Assembly (NCBI GenBank): GCA_003213095.1
Contig: QCNV01000004.1
Span: forward strand, 1-64,000
Length of the DNA stretch: 64,000 nucleotides
Direction: 5' to 3'
DNA from: SAR202 cluster bacterium AG-426-M11
GTDB taxonomy: Bacteria; Chloroflexota; Dehalococcoidia; Lucifugimonadales; UBA826
In this document: in pieces, positions 1-8,766 of the stretch
How positions within the stretch are numbered: position 1 is the stretch's first letter
Layout of the letters: each line of letters starts with the position of its first letter
The notes under the pieces: model-generated
Databases searched by the model: none
The model's input: the letters and a program-made list of their open reading frames with translations, nothing else
Told to the model about the DNA's origin: nothing
Made by a program: the position numbers and the translations under genes

Positions 1-1
1 T

Positions 2-688
2 TTCCCGGGCATAACTATTTTGTTTCACTCAGTGGTAATGTCAGGGTTTGATAATGTTTCGATTACAAATAATTCAACACTAGTTACAGGTATCACATTC
101 ATTTTAGTTGGAGCTTTTACTTGGTACTACAATTGGAGACATGCTCAATCTAGAACAGAAAACGGCTTAGATTTGGGGTCATCTTCACGACGAGCTTACT
201 TTTTAACAATATTTGGCATTGGTGTGGTACTTTTCGCAATTAGTGCCCTAACCATTCTTTTTTTCTCAATACTACATATTTTAGAGCTTAAATTTGGTGT
301 GGAAACCATTAAGTCTACTAGAATATTCATATCTATTATTGTAGGTATTGCTGTGATAGTTCCATTTCATTATCAAGTTTATAAAAATGAAAAAAAATTC
401 TACAAAACAACATCTTCACCTAAACCATCTATCAAAAAAAATGTGACTATATTATGTCAAATACAAGACTCTGAATTTTTACAACAACTTCAATCTGATC
501 TAGGTTATTCAATTAATGCAGTAGAGTGGAGTGACGAAGGAATTGAAAACATTTCTACAAAATATTTATCAGTTTCAAAAATTACAGATGCAATAAACAA
601 TACTAAGGGTTCTCATGTGATAGTAATCTTAGAAGAAAATGGGGCAAAAGTATTTTCACATTCTGGCAAAACCATCAAAAAGTTCTAA
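2..688 (+). CDS. DUF5671-like membrane protein, 5' end outside window
   Basis: The ORF track starts this at a TTG (base 20), but the frame stays open to the window edge, so the real start is probably upstream and the gene is 5'-partial. The visible part has two hydrophobic segments near its start (GITFILVGAFTWYY, then a long stretch around FGIGVVLFAISALTILFF), a third near residue 105-120, and a soluble C-terminal part of about 100 residues. The WYYNWRHAQ segment after the first helix and the following S-R-R-x-Y resemble the DUF5671 repeat of bacterial membrane proteins. No catalytic motif is visible and the function is unknown. Its stop overlaps the convergent GNAT gene by 4 bp. Confidence 0.5.
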   Translation, partial: FPGITILFHSVVMSGFDNVSITNNSTLVTGITFILVGAFTWYYNWRHAQSRTENGLDLGSSSRRAYFLTIFGIGVVLFAISALTILFFSILHILELKFGVETIKSTRIFISIIVGIAVIVPFHYQVYKNEKKFYKTTSSPKPSIKKNVTILCQIQDSEFLQQLQSDLGYSINAVEWSDEGIENISTKYLSVSKITDAINNTKGSHVIVILEENGAKVFSHSGKTIKKF

Positions 689-1266
689 TTAAAATTTTCT
701 TTGATTAAATCCATTAACACAAAATCTTGTCCACCCCTCCTAACAGGTCTAACTTCTTTAAACCCCACTTTGGCAAAAGCTGATTGAGCTCTATAATTCC
801 AAGATAAGGTATGCAAATAAACTCTGTGAAGTTCGAGTGTATTAAATAAATATCTTACAATTACCTGCAAAGCGTCAGACCCATAACCTTTTCCCCAATA
901 ATCTTTATGCCCAATCATTATCCCTATCTCAGTTTCTTTTTTTTGAGGATTTAAGTCATAATACATAACATTGCCAATATGAACCCCATCTAAAGTTTCT
1001 AGAGCTAGTCGCTTAGAACGGTAACTGGCAAAACGCATTTCTTCACGAGAATACCTATAAAAATCATCATAAGACATAGATATTGGACGTGTAGCATCTA
1101 ATCTAGATAGTTCTTGATCAATTCTCCATGAGTATTCATTTTCAATATCTTCTAAACGTTTTTCTCTGACCCGAACTTTCTCCCCCAACTCATCTACTAG
1201 CGGCAAATCTTTTAATTCATCTTTAGTCCAAGAAAAAGCTTTTTTAAACAAAATAAATCCTAACAA
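685..1266 (-). CDS. GNAT family N-acetyltransferase (RimJ/RimL-like)
   Basis: Predicted acetyl-CoA dependent N-acetyltransferase of the GCN5 family; the substrate cannot be told. The GNAT core spans about residues 60-190: IGNVMYYDLN (beta 3), the acetyl-CoA loop around GHKDYWGKGYGSDAL (the Q/RxxGxG/A-like P-loop) and the late motif W-N-Y-R-A-Q-S-A-F-A-K-V-G-F. The first 50 residues are charged and precede the usual fold. The ORF-track start is a TTG without a clear Shine-Dalgarno, so the N-terminus is uncertain; ATG codons inside would cut into the fold. It is transcribed away from the pyr operon, so both promoters lie in the 1267-1391 spacer. Confidence 0.8.
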   Translation of the reverse strand: MLGFILFKKAFSWTKDELKDLPLVDELGEKVRVREKRLEDIENEYSWRIDQELSRLDATRPISMSYDDFYRYSREEMRFASYRSKRLALETLDGVHIGNVMYYDLNPQKKETEIGIMIGHKDYWGKGYGSDALQVIVRYLFNTLELHRVYLHTLSWNYRAQSAFAKVGFKEVRPVRRGGQDFVLMDLIKENFN

Positions 1267-1289
1267 ATTAACTTATTCATTATTAGATC

Positions 1290-1308
1290 ACAAATTTCAG
1301 AAATTTGT
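1290..1308. repeat. Perfect 8-bp inverted repeat in the GNAT/pyr spacer
   Basis: ACAAATTT-CAG-AAATTTGT is a perfect palindrome with a 3-nt centre, lying between the divergent GNAT gene and the proposed pyr promoter. It has no U-tract on either side, so it is not a terminator. It could be an operator for either gene. No regulator can be named. Confidence 0.4.
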
Positions 1309-1316
1309 TCAATATC

Positions 1317-1345
1317 TTGTATGAATTTAATTTCAGTTGTATGAT
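1317..1345 (+). promoter_or_regulatory. Candidate sigma-70 promoter of the pyr operon
   Basis: TTGTAT (1317-1322), a 17-bp spacer and TATGAT (1340-1345) make a good housekeeping -35/-10 pair upstream of the pyr leader. Transcription would begin near 1352, giving a leader of about 158 nt before the preferred pyrB start. Assignment is by pattern only. Confidence 0.5.
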
Positions 1346-1391
1346 AGGTCGGATATCATAATGAGATAGTCCTGAAAAGGAGGTTTTTTTT

Positions 1392-1517
1392 TTGCAAATA
1401 AAAATTTCTAAACCTAGTATCTCCCCAGTATCATTCATAATTAACTTGTCCTTAGAGACAAGTTTTTTTTTGCATATCAAAATCTCAAATGAAATACTGC
1501 GCGGCACTCATGATTGA
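1392..1517 (+). CDS. Putative pyr leader peptide (41 aa), attenuation type
   Basis: A perfect AAGGAGG ribosome-binding site at 1377-1383 is followed by a run of ten T and a TTG start at 1392. The reading frame runs 41 codons straight through the terminator hairpin at 1443-1464 and stops at TGA 1515-1517, overlapping the preferred pyrB ATG at 1510. It is too short for the ORF track. The order strong RBS, U-rich tract, short ORF crossing a terminator, stop at pyrB is that of the E. coli pyrBI leader, where low UTP slows polymerase, the ribosome keeps up and the terminator cannot form. Function here is inferred from architecture only. Confidence 0.5.
   Translation: MQIKISKPSISPVSFIINLSLETSFFLHIKISNEILRGTHD
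1443..1471 (+). terminator. Intrinsic terminator/attenuator before pyrB
   Basis: AACTTGTC (1443-1450), a 6-nt loop CTTAGA and GACAAGTT (1457-1464) form a perfect 8-bp hairpin running into nine T (1463-1471). It sits 39 bp before the preferred pyrB ATG and no plus-strand gene ends upstream in the spacer, so it must act on the pyr leader itself, as an attenuator. A weaker hairpin, TCCT-GAAA-AGGA at 1370-1381 followed by T10, lies upstream and contains the leader-peptide RBS. Confidence 0.7.
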
Positions 1518-2478
1518 TCCCAAAAGTCACATACTTGATCTTGACCTAATGTCTTTATCTCAGGTAGAAGCAATTCTTGATGATGCTGATGAAATGACGA
1601 AAATTCTGAACAGTGATTTCAAAAAAACTGAGGAATTAAAAGGAAAAACTATTATTACCTTATTTTTTGAACCTAGCACTAGAACTAGATCATCATTTGA
1701 ACAAGCAGGAAAAATTCTTGGCGCAGATGTAATTAATATAGTTAATTCTAGTAGCAGTTCAAAAAAAGGCGAATCTCTATACAATACTGCCTTAACTATC
1801 CAATCAATCAAATCTGATGTGATTGTTTTAAGACATCCACACTCAGGAGCTCCATACTTTTTATCTAAACTGTTACAAGAATCTACAATCATCAATGCTG
1901 GTGATGGAATGCATGCACATCCAACTCAAGCACTGTTAGACATGTATGTTATGAAAAAGCATCTCGGTACCCTAAAAAACAAAAGGATAGTTTTTATTGG
2001 AGATATCTCTCACAGCAGAGTTGTCAGATCAAACATTTTAGGACTAAGTAAATTTGGTGCCAAAATAGTTTTATGCGGTCCTCAAACATTAATACCTCCT
2101 GACTTTTTATCAAATAAACATTTACCGGAAAATCACCCATTCAAAAATATTTTTTATGAGCCAAAATTAAATGATGCAATAGATCAAGCAGACGTAATCA
2201 TGCCATTAAGATTACAACGGGAAAGACAAGATTCAGGGTTATTACCATCATTGAGAGAATATTCAACTTACTTTGGGATCTCTCTGAAAAAATTACAAAA
2301 CGCAAAACCCAATACTATTGTCATGCACCCGGGACCTGTAAATGAGGGAGTTGAAATCGATCACAATGTAGTCCATGGTCAAAATTCTGTGATTCAAGAA
2401 CAAGTATTCAGTGGAGTAGCAATTAGAATGGCTATATTAAAGTCAGTAACACAAAATAAGGCTTTGAAAGTTGAGTAA
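1510..2478 (+). CDS. pyrB: Aspartate carbamoyltransferase catalytic chain
   Basis: Condenses carbamoyl phosphate with L-aspartate to N-carbamoyl-L-aspartate, the committed step of UMP synthesis. The carbamoyl-phosphate loop FFEPSTRTRSSF lies near residue 53-63, HPTQALLDMY in the middle, GDISHSRVVRS in the aspartate domain and MHPGPVNEGVEI near the end; these are the ATCase (not OTCase) signatures. I prefer ATG 1510 because it overlaps the leader-peptide stop (coupled start) and gives 322 residues, near the usual ~310. The ORF-track ATG at 1489 adds seven residues and has no RBS. No pyrI regulatory chain follows. The 3' end overlaps pyrC by 8 bp. Confidence 0.95.
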   Translation: MIDPKSHILDLDLMSLSQVEAILDDADEMTKILNSDFKKTEELKGKTIITLFFEPSTRTRSSFEQAGKILGADVINIVNSSSSSKKGESLYNTALTIQSIKSDVIVLRHPHSGAPYFLSKLLQESTIINAGDGMHAHPTQALLDMYVMKKHLGTLKNKRIVFIGDISHSRVVRSNILGLSKFGAKIVLCGPQTLIPPDFLSNKHLPENHPFKNIFYEPKLNDAIDQADVIMPLRLQRERQDSGLLPSLREYSTYFGISLKKLQNAKPNTIVMHPGPVNEGVEIDHNVVHGQNSVIQEQVFSGVAIRMAILKSVTQNKALKVE

Positions 2479-3787
2479 AAACATATTAATTCAGAAAGGG
2501 AGATTAATTAATCCTGCTAATCAAACGGATGGGATTTATGACATTTTAATTCAAAACAATATTATTTCAGACATATCAAATCATATTCAACCCAATAACA
2601 ATTTTGAAATCATTGATGCCACTAATAAAATAGTAGTTCCGGGATTTATAGATCTCCACTGCCATTTAAGAGAACCTGGTCAAGAATTCAAAGAAACAGT
2701 TGCTACAGGAACACTAGCTGGAGCTGCAGGCGGGTTCACTACGTTGTGTGCAATGCCAAACACAATTCCGCCAATTGATTCAAAACCGCATATAGAATCA
2801 TTGTCAAACATCTCCAAAGAAACTGGAGCAATAAGAGTTCTACCAATAGCATCGGCTACCATGAAAAGTGAAGGTAAAATACTCACAGAAATGTTTGAAC
2901 TAGCAGATGCAGGAGCTATTGGATTTAGTGATGACGGAAACCCCATTTATGATCCCTTTATCATGCGTCAAGCGTTAAGCTATAGTTCTCAATTAAACAT
3001 CCCAATAATAAATCACTGTGAAGTGCCTGAACTTTCTAAACATGGAGTAATGAATGAAAGCTGGGTCTCAACACAACTAGGGTTACCTGGAATCCCAAAC
3101 TCCGCAGAAGAATCTATGGTAGCCAGAGACATTATGCTCTCAAAACTTACAGGAGGGCATATTCATATTGCTCACGTCAGCACTAGCGGATCTGTAAATT
3201 TGATTAGAGAAGCAAAAAAAGAAGGAGTAAATATTACTTGTGAAGTAACTCCACATCATCTCACACTAACTGACACAATTATTTTAAACAAAAATCTTTC
3301 TGATCAAAATTTTGTCACATCACATCATTCATATGACACAAGAGCAAAAGTCAATCCTCCTTTGAGAACTTCATCGGATGTTCAATCATTAATTGAAGCG
3401 CTAAATGATGGAACTATAGATATTATTGCTACTGACCACGCTCCTCATAGCGATATTGATAAAATTTGTACTTTTACTGAAGCTGCGTTTGGAATTAGTA
3501 ATATCGAAACTGCCTTTAGTCAAATTTATCAATTAGTAATTAATCAACAAATTTCATTACACAAATTAATAGAATCTTTAACTATTGCTCCAGCAAGAAT
3601 TCTAGGGGCTCAATATGGGAATTTAGAAAAAAACAAGCCTGCTGATATCACTATTATAGATTTAAATGAACAATGGAAAGTGAATCCTGAAAAATTTCTA
3701 TCTAAAGGAAAAAATTCTCCATTAGATGGACACACCTTAACTAGCAAAGTATTTAAAACAATTTATCAAGGGAAAATAGTCTTTTGA
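2471..3787 (+). CDS. pyrC: Dihydroorotase
   Basis: Cyclises carbamoyl-aspartate to dihydroorotate. It belongs to the long, type I amidohydrolase-fold dihydroorotases (438 aa). The first metal motif DLHCHLREPG is at residues 61-70 and is followed by the typical FKETVATGTLAGAAGG; HCEVPEL, GHIHIAHVS and ATDHAPHS supply the further metal and catalytic residues, so it looks active rather than a structural pseudo-DHOase. It starts at a TTG inside the end of pyrB, so translation is likely coupled. It overlaps carA by 4 bp. Confidence 0.95.
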   Translation: MSKNILIQKGRLINPANQTDGIYDILIQNNIISDISNHIQPNNNFEIIDATNKIVVPGFIDLHCHLREPGQEFKETVATGTLAGAAGGFTTLCAMPNTIPPIDSKPHIESLSNISKETGAIRVLPIASATMKSEGKILTEMFELADAGAIGFSDDGNPIYDPFIMRQALSYSSQLNIPIINHCEVPELSKHGVMNESWVSTQLGLPGIPNSAEESMVARDIMLSKLTGGHIHIAHVSTSGSVNLIREAKKEGVNITCEVTPHHLTLTDTIILNKNLSDQNFVTSHHSYDTRAKVNPPLRTSSDVQSLIEALNDGTIDIIATDHAPHSDIDKICTFTEAAFGISNIETAFSQIYQLVINQQISLHKLIESLTIAPARILGAQYGNLEKNKPADITIIDLNEQWKVNPEKFLSKGKNSPLDGHTLTSKVFKTIYQGKIVF

Positions 3788-4911
3788 CCAATCAACTTAA
3801 ATTTTCAATGAATGAAACTGCTTACCTAGTCTTATCAGATGGGTCAGTTTTTGAAGGGCTTTCATTTGGTAGTGAAAAAACTTCATACGGAGAAGTAGTT
3901 TTTAATACATCAATGACAGGATATCAAGAGATATTAACTGACCCCTCCTACTCAGGACAAATAGTTGTTCCAACATACCCTATCATAGGCAATTATGGAA
4001 TTAACGAAAAAGCTAATGAATCTAAACAGATACAAGTCTCAGGTTTTGTTGTCAGGCAGTATTGTGATTCTCCTAGCCATGCCTCTAGCACATCTAGTAT
4101 TCATGATTTTTTAGCTTCACAAAACATCCCGGGAATTCATGAAATTGATACTAGAGCTATTGTAAGAAAAATCAGATCATCTGGCGTAATGATGGGGGCA
4201 ATAGCTATAGGAATTACACCTGATCAAGCATTAGAAAAAATTCAATCTTCTAAAGCATATAACCTCACCAATTTTGTTGAAAAAGTCACCACTACAAAAC
4301 AATATGATTGGGCTAAAAACACAACACCGCTCGAACCTAACAATAATTCTTTAAATATTCTAGTTTCTGATTATGGTGTCAAATACAACATTCTTAGAAT
4401 TCTTGAGGCTAAAGGATGCAAAGTTACGGTATTTCCATATGATACAACAGCCGAAGAATTGCTAAGCCTAAACCCTGACGGAATCATGCTTTCACCAGGT
4501 CCTGGGGATCCTGAAATGTTAAATGAAACAACAAAAATTGCTAAAGATCTAATAGGTCGTGTACCGATCATGGGAATATGTTTAGGTAATCAGATACTTG
4601 CAAAGGCATTTGGAGCCAAAACTTACAAATTACACTTTGGTCATAGAGGTGGCAATCATCCTGTCAAGGACTTAGAAACTGGGAGAGTTTATATTACTGC
4701 TCAAAATCATGGATACGCTGTAGATCCTGAATCTTTACCCCCTGAATTAGCTGTCACTCATATAAATATGAATGATGGAACTGTTGCTGGCCTAAAACAT
4801 GTTTCTTTACCAGCCATGAGTATCCAATACCACTCTGAAGCCTCGCCAGGGCCTCAGGATAATGAATATATTTTTGACCAGTTTATAGAAATGGTCAAAG
4901 AATTTAAGTAG
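3784..4911 (+). CDS. carA: Carbamoyl-phosphate synthase small (glutaminase) chain
   Basis: Hydrolyses glutamine and channels ammonia to CarB. The N-terminal CPSase small-chain domain begins at [12 protein letters not shown] and has the [14 protein letters not shown] signature. The C-terminal class I glutamine amidotransferase domain has the oxyanion loop LSPGPGDP, the nucleophile cysteine in GICLGNQ, the [11 protein letters not shown] segment and the catalytic His/Glu in [10 protein letters not shown]. At 375 residues it is of family length. The TTG start at 3784 overlaps the pyrC TGA; an internal ATG nine codons in is the alternative. Confidence 0.95.
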   Translation: MTNQLKFSMNETAYLVLSDGSVFEGLSFGSEKTSYGEVVFNTSMTGYQEILTDPSYSGQIVVPTYPIIGNYGINEKANESKQIQVSGFVVRQYCDSPSHASSTSSIHDFLASQNIPGIHEIDTRAIVRKIRSSGVMMGAIAIGITPDQALEKIQSSKAYNLTNFVEKVTTTKQYDWAKNTTPLEPNNNSLNILVSDYGVKYNILRILEAKGCKVTVFPYDTTAEELLSLNPDGIMLSPGPGDPEMLNETTKIAKDLIGRVPIMGICLGNQILAKAFGAKTYKLHFGHRGGNHPVKDLETGRVYITAQNHGYAVDPESLPPELAVTHINMNDGTVAGLKHVSLPAMSIQYHSEASPGPQDNEYIFDQFIEMVKEFK

Positions 4912-4913
4912 AG

Positions 4914-7900
4914 GTGAATTTGAAAAATCCATATAACAAAGTTTTAGTAATCGGTTCTGGTCCTATTGTAATCGGACAAGCCGCTGAGTTTGATTATGCA
5001 GGAACTCAAGCATGTAAATCATTAGAAGAAGAAAACATTAAAACAATCCTAGTTAATTCAAATCCTGCAACAATCATGACAGATGAAGAAACTGCTGACA
5101 GAGTTTACATAGAACCTCTAAGTGTAGAAGTTATTTCTCAAATCATTGAAAAAGAACAACCTGATGCTATTTTACCTACATTAGGAGGGCAAACGGGATT
5201 AAATTTAGCTGTAGAATTATCTGAACAAGGAGTTTTGGACAAATATAAAGTTAAGTTAATTGGCAGTACAGTTGAAACAATTAAAAATGCTGAAGACAGA
5301 GAACTTTTCAGGAAGCTATTATCAGATTTGGGAGAACCTGTGCCTCCGAGTGAAATTGTCGACTCACTTGAATCTGCCATAAAAGCTAAAGAAATTATTG
5401 GCCTACCAATGGTTATAAGACCTGCATATACGCTAGGCGGAACTGGCGGTGGAATTGCAACTTCTTCCCAAGAGTATGAAGAAATAGTTCAATCTGGATT
5501 AGCCGCAAGCCCTATTCATCAAGTTCTAGTTGAAAAATCCATAGTTGGATGGAAGGAATTAGAATACGAAGTAATGAGAGATTCTGCTGATAATTGCATC
5601 ACAATATGTAATATGGAAAATATCGATCCAATGGGAGTGCATACAGGAGATAGTATAGTAGTAGCTCCTAGCCAAACATTATCCGACCAAGACCATCAAA
5701 TGCTAAGGTCTGCCAGCCTAAGAATCATTAGAGCATTAGGAATTGAAGGCGGTTGCAACGTTCAATTTGCACTTGCACCAGGCAATGTAGTAGGTGACAC
5801 TTTACCTGACAGTGGTGAATCGGCAAACAGTTACTATGTAATTGAAGTAAACCCTCGAGTAAGCAGAAGTTCTGCACTAGCAAGTAAAGCTACGGGTTAT
5901 CCTATAGCAAGAGTAGCGGCTAAAATTGCTATTGGAAGAACTTTAGATGAAATCCCAAATCAAATCACACGCAAAACATTTGCAGCATTTGAACCAGCCC
6001 TGGATTATTGTGTAGTAAAAATCCCTAGATGGCCTTTTGATAAATTTAATTCAGGAGACAGAATTCTTGGAACACAAATGAAAGCTACTGGTGAAGTGAT
6101 GGCTATTGATAGAATTTTTGAATCAGCGTTTCAAAAAGCTATCAGATCTTTAGAAATATCTAACAAATCACTTGTATGGGAAGATCCTGAATGGCAAAGT
6201 ACTGAACAAATCATAGAATCTATTCGAACTCCGCATGATGAAAGAATTTGGGGTGTTCTAGCAGCTTTAAGGCGAGGAGTTTCGCCAGAAAAAATTTCAC
6301 AAACTACTGGAATAGATCCATGGTTTACTAGAGCGTTTCAAAAAATCACAGAGTTTGAAAAAGCAATCACTCAATCTCCTACAGATCCTCAAATCATTAA
6401 AAAAGCTAAAAAATTAGGATTCCCCGATGAAATTATAGCTGAGTTATCTACTCAAAACACATCTGAAATCAGAAAATTTAGAATTGAAAAAGGAATTATT
6501 CCCGTCTATAAAATGGTAGATACTTGTGCGGCAGAATTTGAGGCAGTAACTCCATACTTTTATAGTACTTACGAAACAGAAAATGAAGCATTTCCACTTA
6601 GAGGTGAAAAAGCAATAGTATTAGGAAGTGGTCCGATTAGAATTGGTCAGGGAATAGAATTTGACTATTGCTCTGTTCATGCAGCTAAAGCTTTATTAAA
6701 GAATAATATCAAAAGTATTATGATTAATTCTAACCCTGAAACAGTTTCAACTGACTTTGATATAAGTGACAGATTATATGTAGAACCCTTAGATTCAGAA
6801 TCAGTTTTAGACATCATTGATAATGAAAATAATTTTGGAATCAAAAAACAAAACTTTCATATACCATCTATAGTCCAATTTGGTGGACAAACAGCTATCA
6901 ATTTGTCCCAAATTTTAGATCAGACCAATAATCCCGTTTTAGGTTCTTCTGCTCAATCAATAGACATAGCCTCAGACAGACATCTTTTTGAAGAATTTCT
7001 GTCAAAAACAGGAATTCCAAACCCACCAGGGGATACTGTTCTAACTATCGAAGAATCTGTCACTGTTGCTAATAATTTAGGTTATCCTGTTTTGGTTCGC
7101 CCTAGCTATGTTTTAGGTGGGAGAGCTATGGAAATTGTTCACAACGACACAGAATTAAAAAATTATATGCATAAAGCTATAGAGGCAGGAAGTGGCAAAA
7201 GAATTTTAATTGACAAATACTTTGAAGGAAGAGAGGTAGAAGTAGATGCAATTTGTGATGGTGACAACATTTTAATTCCTGGAATCATGGAACATGTTGA
7301 ACGAGCAGGAGTTCATAGTGGCGATTCAATGGCAATATATCCAGCTCTAACATTATCTGACCAAGAAATAAATACGATAGTTAATTACACAGAAACTATA
7401 GGTAAGTCCCTAAATATAAAAGGATTAATGAATATTCAGTATGTTGTGGTAGGTGGAGATACGTATAGAAATCCTTCAGAAAAACCCAAAACAGATGATA
7501 CTGAAATATATGTAATAGAAGTCAACCCTAGATCAAGTAGAACTATTCCATTTATCTCAAAAATTACTGGGATTCCCATGGTGCAATTAGCAGTAGACAT
7601 TATGTTGGGGAAAAAACTTTCTGATAGCAAATATGGGACAGGTTTATGGAAAAAACAACAATTAGTTGGGGTAAAAGCACCTGTTTTTTCAATGTCAAAA
7701 TTAGCCGGAGTCGATACTTACGTCGGCCCAGAAATGAAGTCAACAGGTGAAGTCATGGGATTAGACTCCAATTACGAGTCTGCCACTACAAAAGCTTTGA
7801 TTGCATCAAACATGATGCTGCCAGATAGTGGATCAATCCTATTAAGTATTGCAGACCAAGATAAGGAAAATGCAATACCATTGATTAATGCACTACATAA

Positions 7901-8240
7901 AAACTCGTACAAAATTTTTGCCACACAAGGAACTGCAAAATTCATAAACTCACTAGGAATCCCTGTAATTGAAATTAACAAAAGGTTAGAAGATGGGCAT
8001 CCAAACGTAGTAGATATAATCCAAAATTCTACTGTCGATGCAGTAGTGAATACCGTCACAGGAGACAGAAGCGTTTTACAAGATGGATTCCACATCAGAA
8101 GAGCTGCAGTAGAAATGAGAATCCCATGCTTTACATCATTAGATACCGCAAGAACAGCTTCAGAGAATATCAGTTCAAGATCATTAAACTATAATGTAAA
8201 AACTATCGATGAGTACTTAAACAACACAAAACAGGAATAA
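4914..8240 (+). CDS. carB: Carbamoyl-phosphate synthase large chain
   Basis: Makes carbamoyl phosphate from bicarbonate, ammonia and 2 ATP. It is 1108 residues with the duplicated layout of the family: the first ATP-grasp half opens with [20 protein letters not shown], the second half with [19 protein letters not shown] near residue 570. [21 protein letters not shown] and [18 protein letters not shown] mark the two carboxyphosphate and carbamate sites. A C-terminal MGS-like allosteric domain ([12 protein letters not shown]) follows. The GTG start at 4914 is two bases after the carA stop. pyrD, pyrE and pyrF are not in the window. Confidence 0.95.
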   Translation: MNLKNPYNKVLVIGSGPIVIGQAAEFDYAGTQACKSLEEENIKTILVNSNPATIMTDEETADRVYIEPLSVEVISQIIEKEQPDAILPTLGGQTGLNLAVELSEQGVLDKYKVKLIGSTVETIKNAEDRELFRKLLSDLGEPVPPSEIVDSLESAIKAKEIIGLPMVIRPAYTLGGTGGGIATSSQEYEEIVQSGLAASPIHQVLVEKSIVGWKELEYEVMRDSADNCITICNMENIDPMGVHTGDSIVVAPSQTLSDQDHQMLRSASLRIIRALGIEGGCNVQFALAPGNVVGDTLPDSGESANSYYVIEVNPRVSRSSALASKATGYPIARVAAKIAIGRTLDEIPNQITRKTFAAFEPALDYCVVKIPRWPFDKFNSGDRILGTQMKATGEVMAIDRIFESAFQKAIRSLEISNKSLVWEDPEWQSTEQIIESIRTPHDERIWGVLAALRRGVSPEKISQTTGIDPWFTRAFQKITEFEKAITQSPTDPQIIKKAKKLGFPDEIIAELSTQNTSEIRKFRIEKGIIPVYKMVDTCAAEFEAVTPYFYSTYETENEAFPLRGEKAIVLGSGPIRIGQGIEFDYCSVHAAKALLKNNIKSIMINSNPETVSTDFDISDRLYVEPLDSESVLDIIDNENNFGIKKQNFHIPSIVQFGGQTAINLSQILDQTNNPVLGSSAQSIDIASDRHLFEEFLSKTGIPNPPGDTVLTIEESVTVANNLGYPVLVRPSYVLGGRAMEIVHNDTELKNYMHKAIEAGSGKRILIDKYFEGREVEVDAICDGDNILIPGIMEHVERAGVHSGDSMAIYPALTLSDQEINTIVNYTETIGKSLNIKGLMNIQYVVVGGDTYRNPSEKPKTDDTEIYVIEVNPRSSRTIPFISKITGIPMVQLAVDIMLGKKLSDSKYGTGLWKKQQLVGVKAPVFSMSKLAGVDTYVGPEMKSTGEVMGLDSNYESATTKALIASNMMLPDSGSILLSIADQDKENAIPLINALHKNSYKIFATQGTAKFINSLGIPVIEINKRLEDGHPNVVDIIQNSTVDAVVNTVTGDRSVLQDGFHIRRAAVEMRIPCFTSLDTARTASENISSRSLNYNVKTIDEYLNNTKQE

Positions 8241-8241
8241 C

Positions 8242-8751
8242 ATGCCAAGTGACATACCACCTCATATTCATGGAAAAGATTTACCAAAAGGGGTGAAGAA
8301 GTCTACGGTTTCTGTTACATGTGATCATTTAGAAAAAATGCTTCATGTAGCTTCTCAAGGAGAATTTTCTTTTTTTTCTGATGAACCCGAAAAAATGGGT
8401 GGAGAAAATGAATTTCCTGCTCCTTTAACTTATGTAGCCTCTGGAATAGGGTTTTGACTACTGACTAACCTGAAGCGGTACGCTTCAATGAAAAAAATTT
8501 CAATAAAATCTGCTCAAGTCAAAATCGAGTTGGATTTTTACTTATTTGGATCTATTGTTGATGAAAATATTGAAAGTGGTGTTTCAGAAGTTCGAAGCTT
8601 TTTTGAAGTCTCTTCAGAGGACAATTTTGAAGATGTTTTAAGCGTTATAAAACTTGCTAAAAAAGGGTGTTTTGCAGAAAGTCTAGTTATTAACCCAGTA
8701 AATCTAGAAAGTGTTTGTATAATCAATGGCAAAAAAATAGAAAATCTCTAA
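8242..8751 (+). CDS. OsmC-family protein, probable selenoprotein (in-frame UGA)
   Basis: The ORF track splits this into 8242-8457 and 8488-8751, but both are in one frame separated by a single TGA (8455-8457) and ten sense codons. The joined 169-residue product reads as one OsmC-like redox protein: FPAPLTYVASGIGF-[UGA]-LLTNLKRYAS in the first half, then EVRSFFEVSS and KKGCFAES in the second. In OsmC relatives the position after GIGF is the peroxidatic cysteine, so UGA most simply encodes selenocysteine. A hairpin with the properties of a bacterial SECIS follows at once. ATG 8242 has an AGGA about 6 nt upstream and lies one base after the carB stop, so it is co-transcribed with the pyr operon. 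A nonsense pseudogene is the alternative. Confidence 0.75.
8471..8487 (+). promoter_or_regulatory. Putative bacterial SECIS element
   Basis: TGAAGCG-GTA-CGCTTCA is a perfect 7-bp stem with the apical loop GTA, inside the coding sequence just after the UGA. The loop begins 20 nt after the UGA and starts with G-U. This fits the known bacterial SECIS rules (short stem-loop, a G in the first loop positions, about 16-37 nt from UGA to loop). The same bases also encode LKRYAS. Confidence 0.7.
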
Positions 8752-8766
8752 ACTGAATATTTCAAT

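Noticed and set aside
1365-1386. AGTCCTGAAAAGGAGGTT as a PyrR-binding loop (consensus ARUCCNGNGAGGYU)
   Set aside because: It would need a 4-nt insertion in the hexaloop, no pyrR gene is adjacent, and the same bases are better explained as the RBS of the leader peptide.
1283-1507. 74-residue minus-strand ORF in the pyr leader
   Set aside because: It covers the promoter, U-tracts and terminator of the leader in antisense; its Lys/Phe-rich sequence follows from the T runs. No RBS or family pattern.
7772-8095. 107-residue minus-strand ORF inside carB
   Set aside because: Antisense shadow of the CarB C-terminal domain, no independent coding signal.
8488-8751. Separate 87-residue gene starting at ATG 8488
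   Set aside because: It is in frame with the preceding ORF, its ATG lies at the foot of the hairpin, it has no RBS of its own and it encodes only the second half of an OsmC fold.
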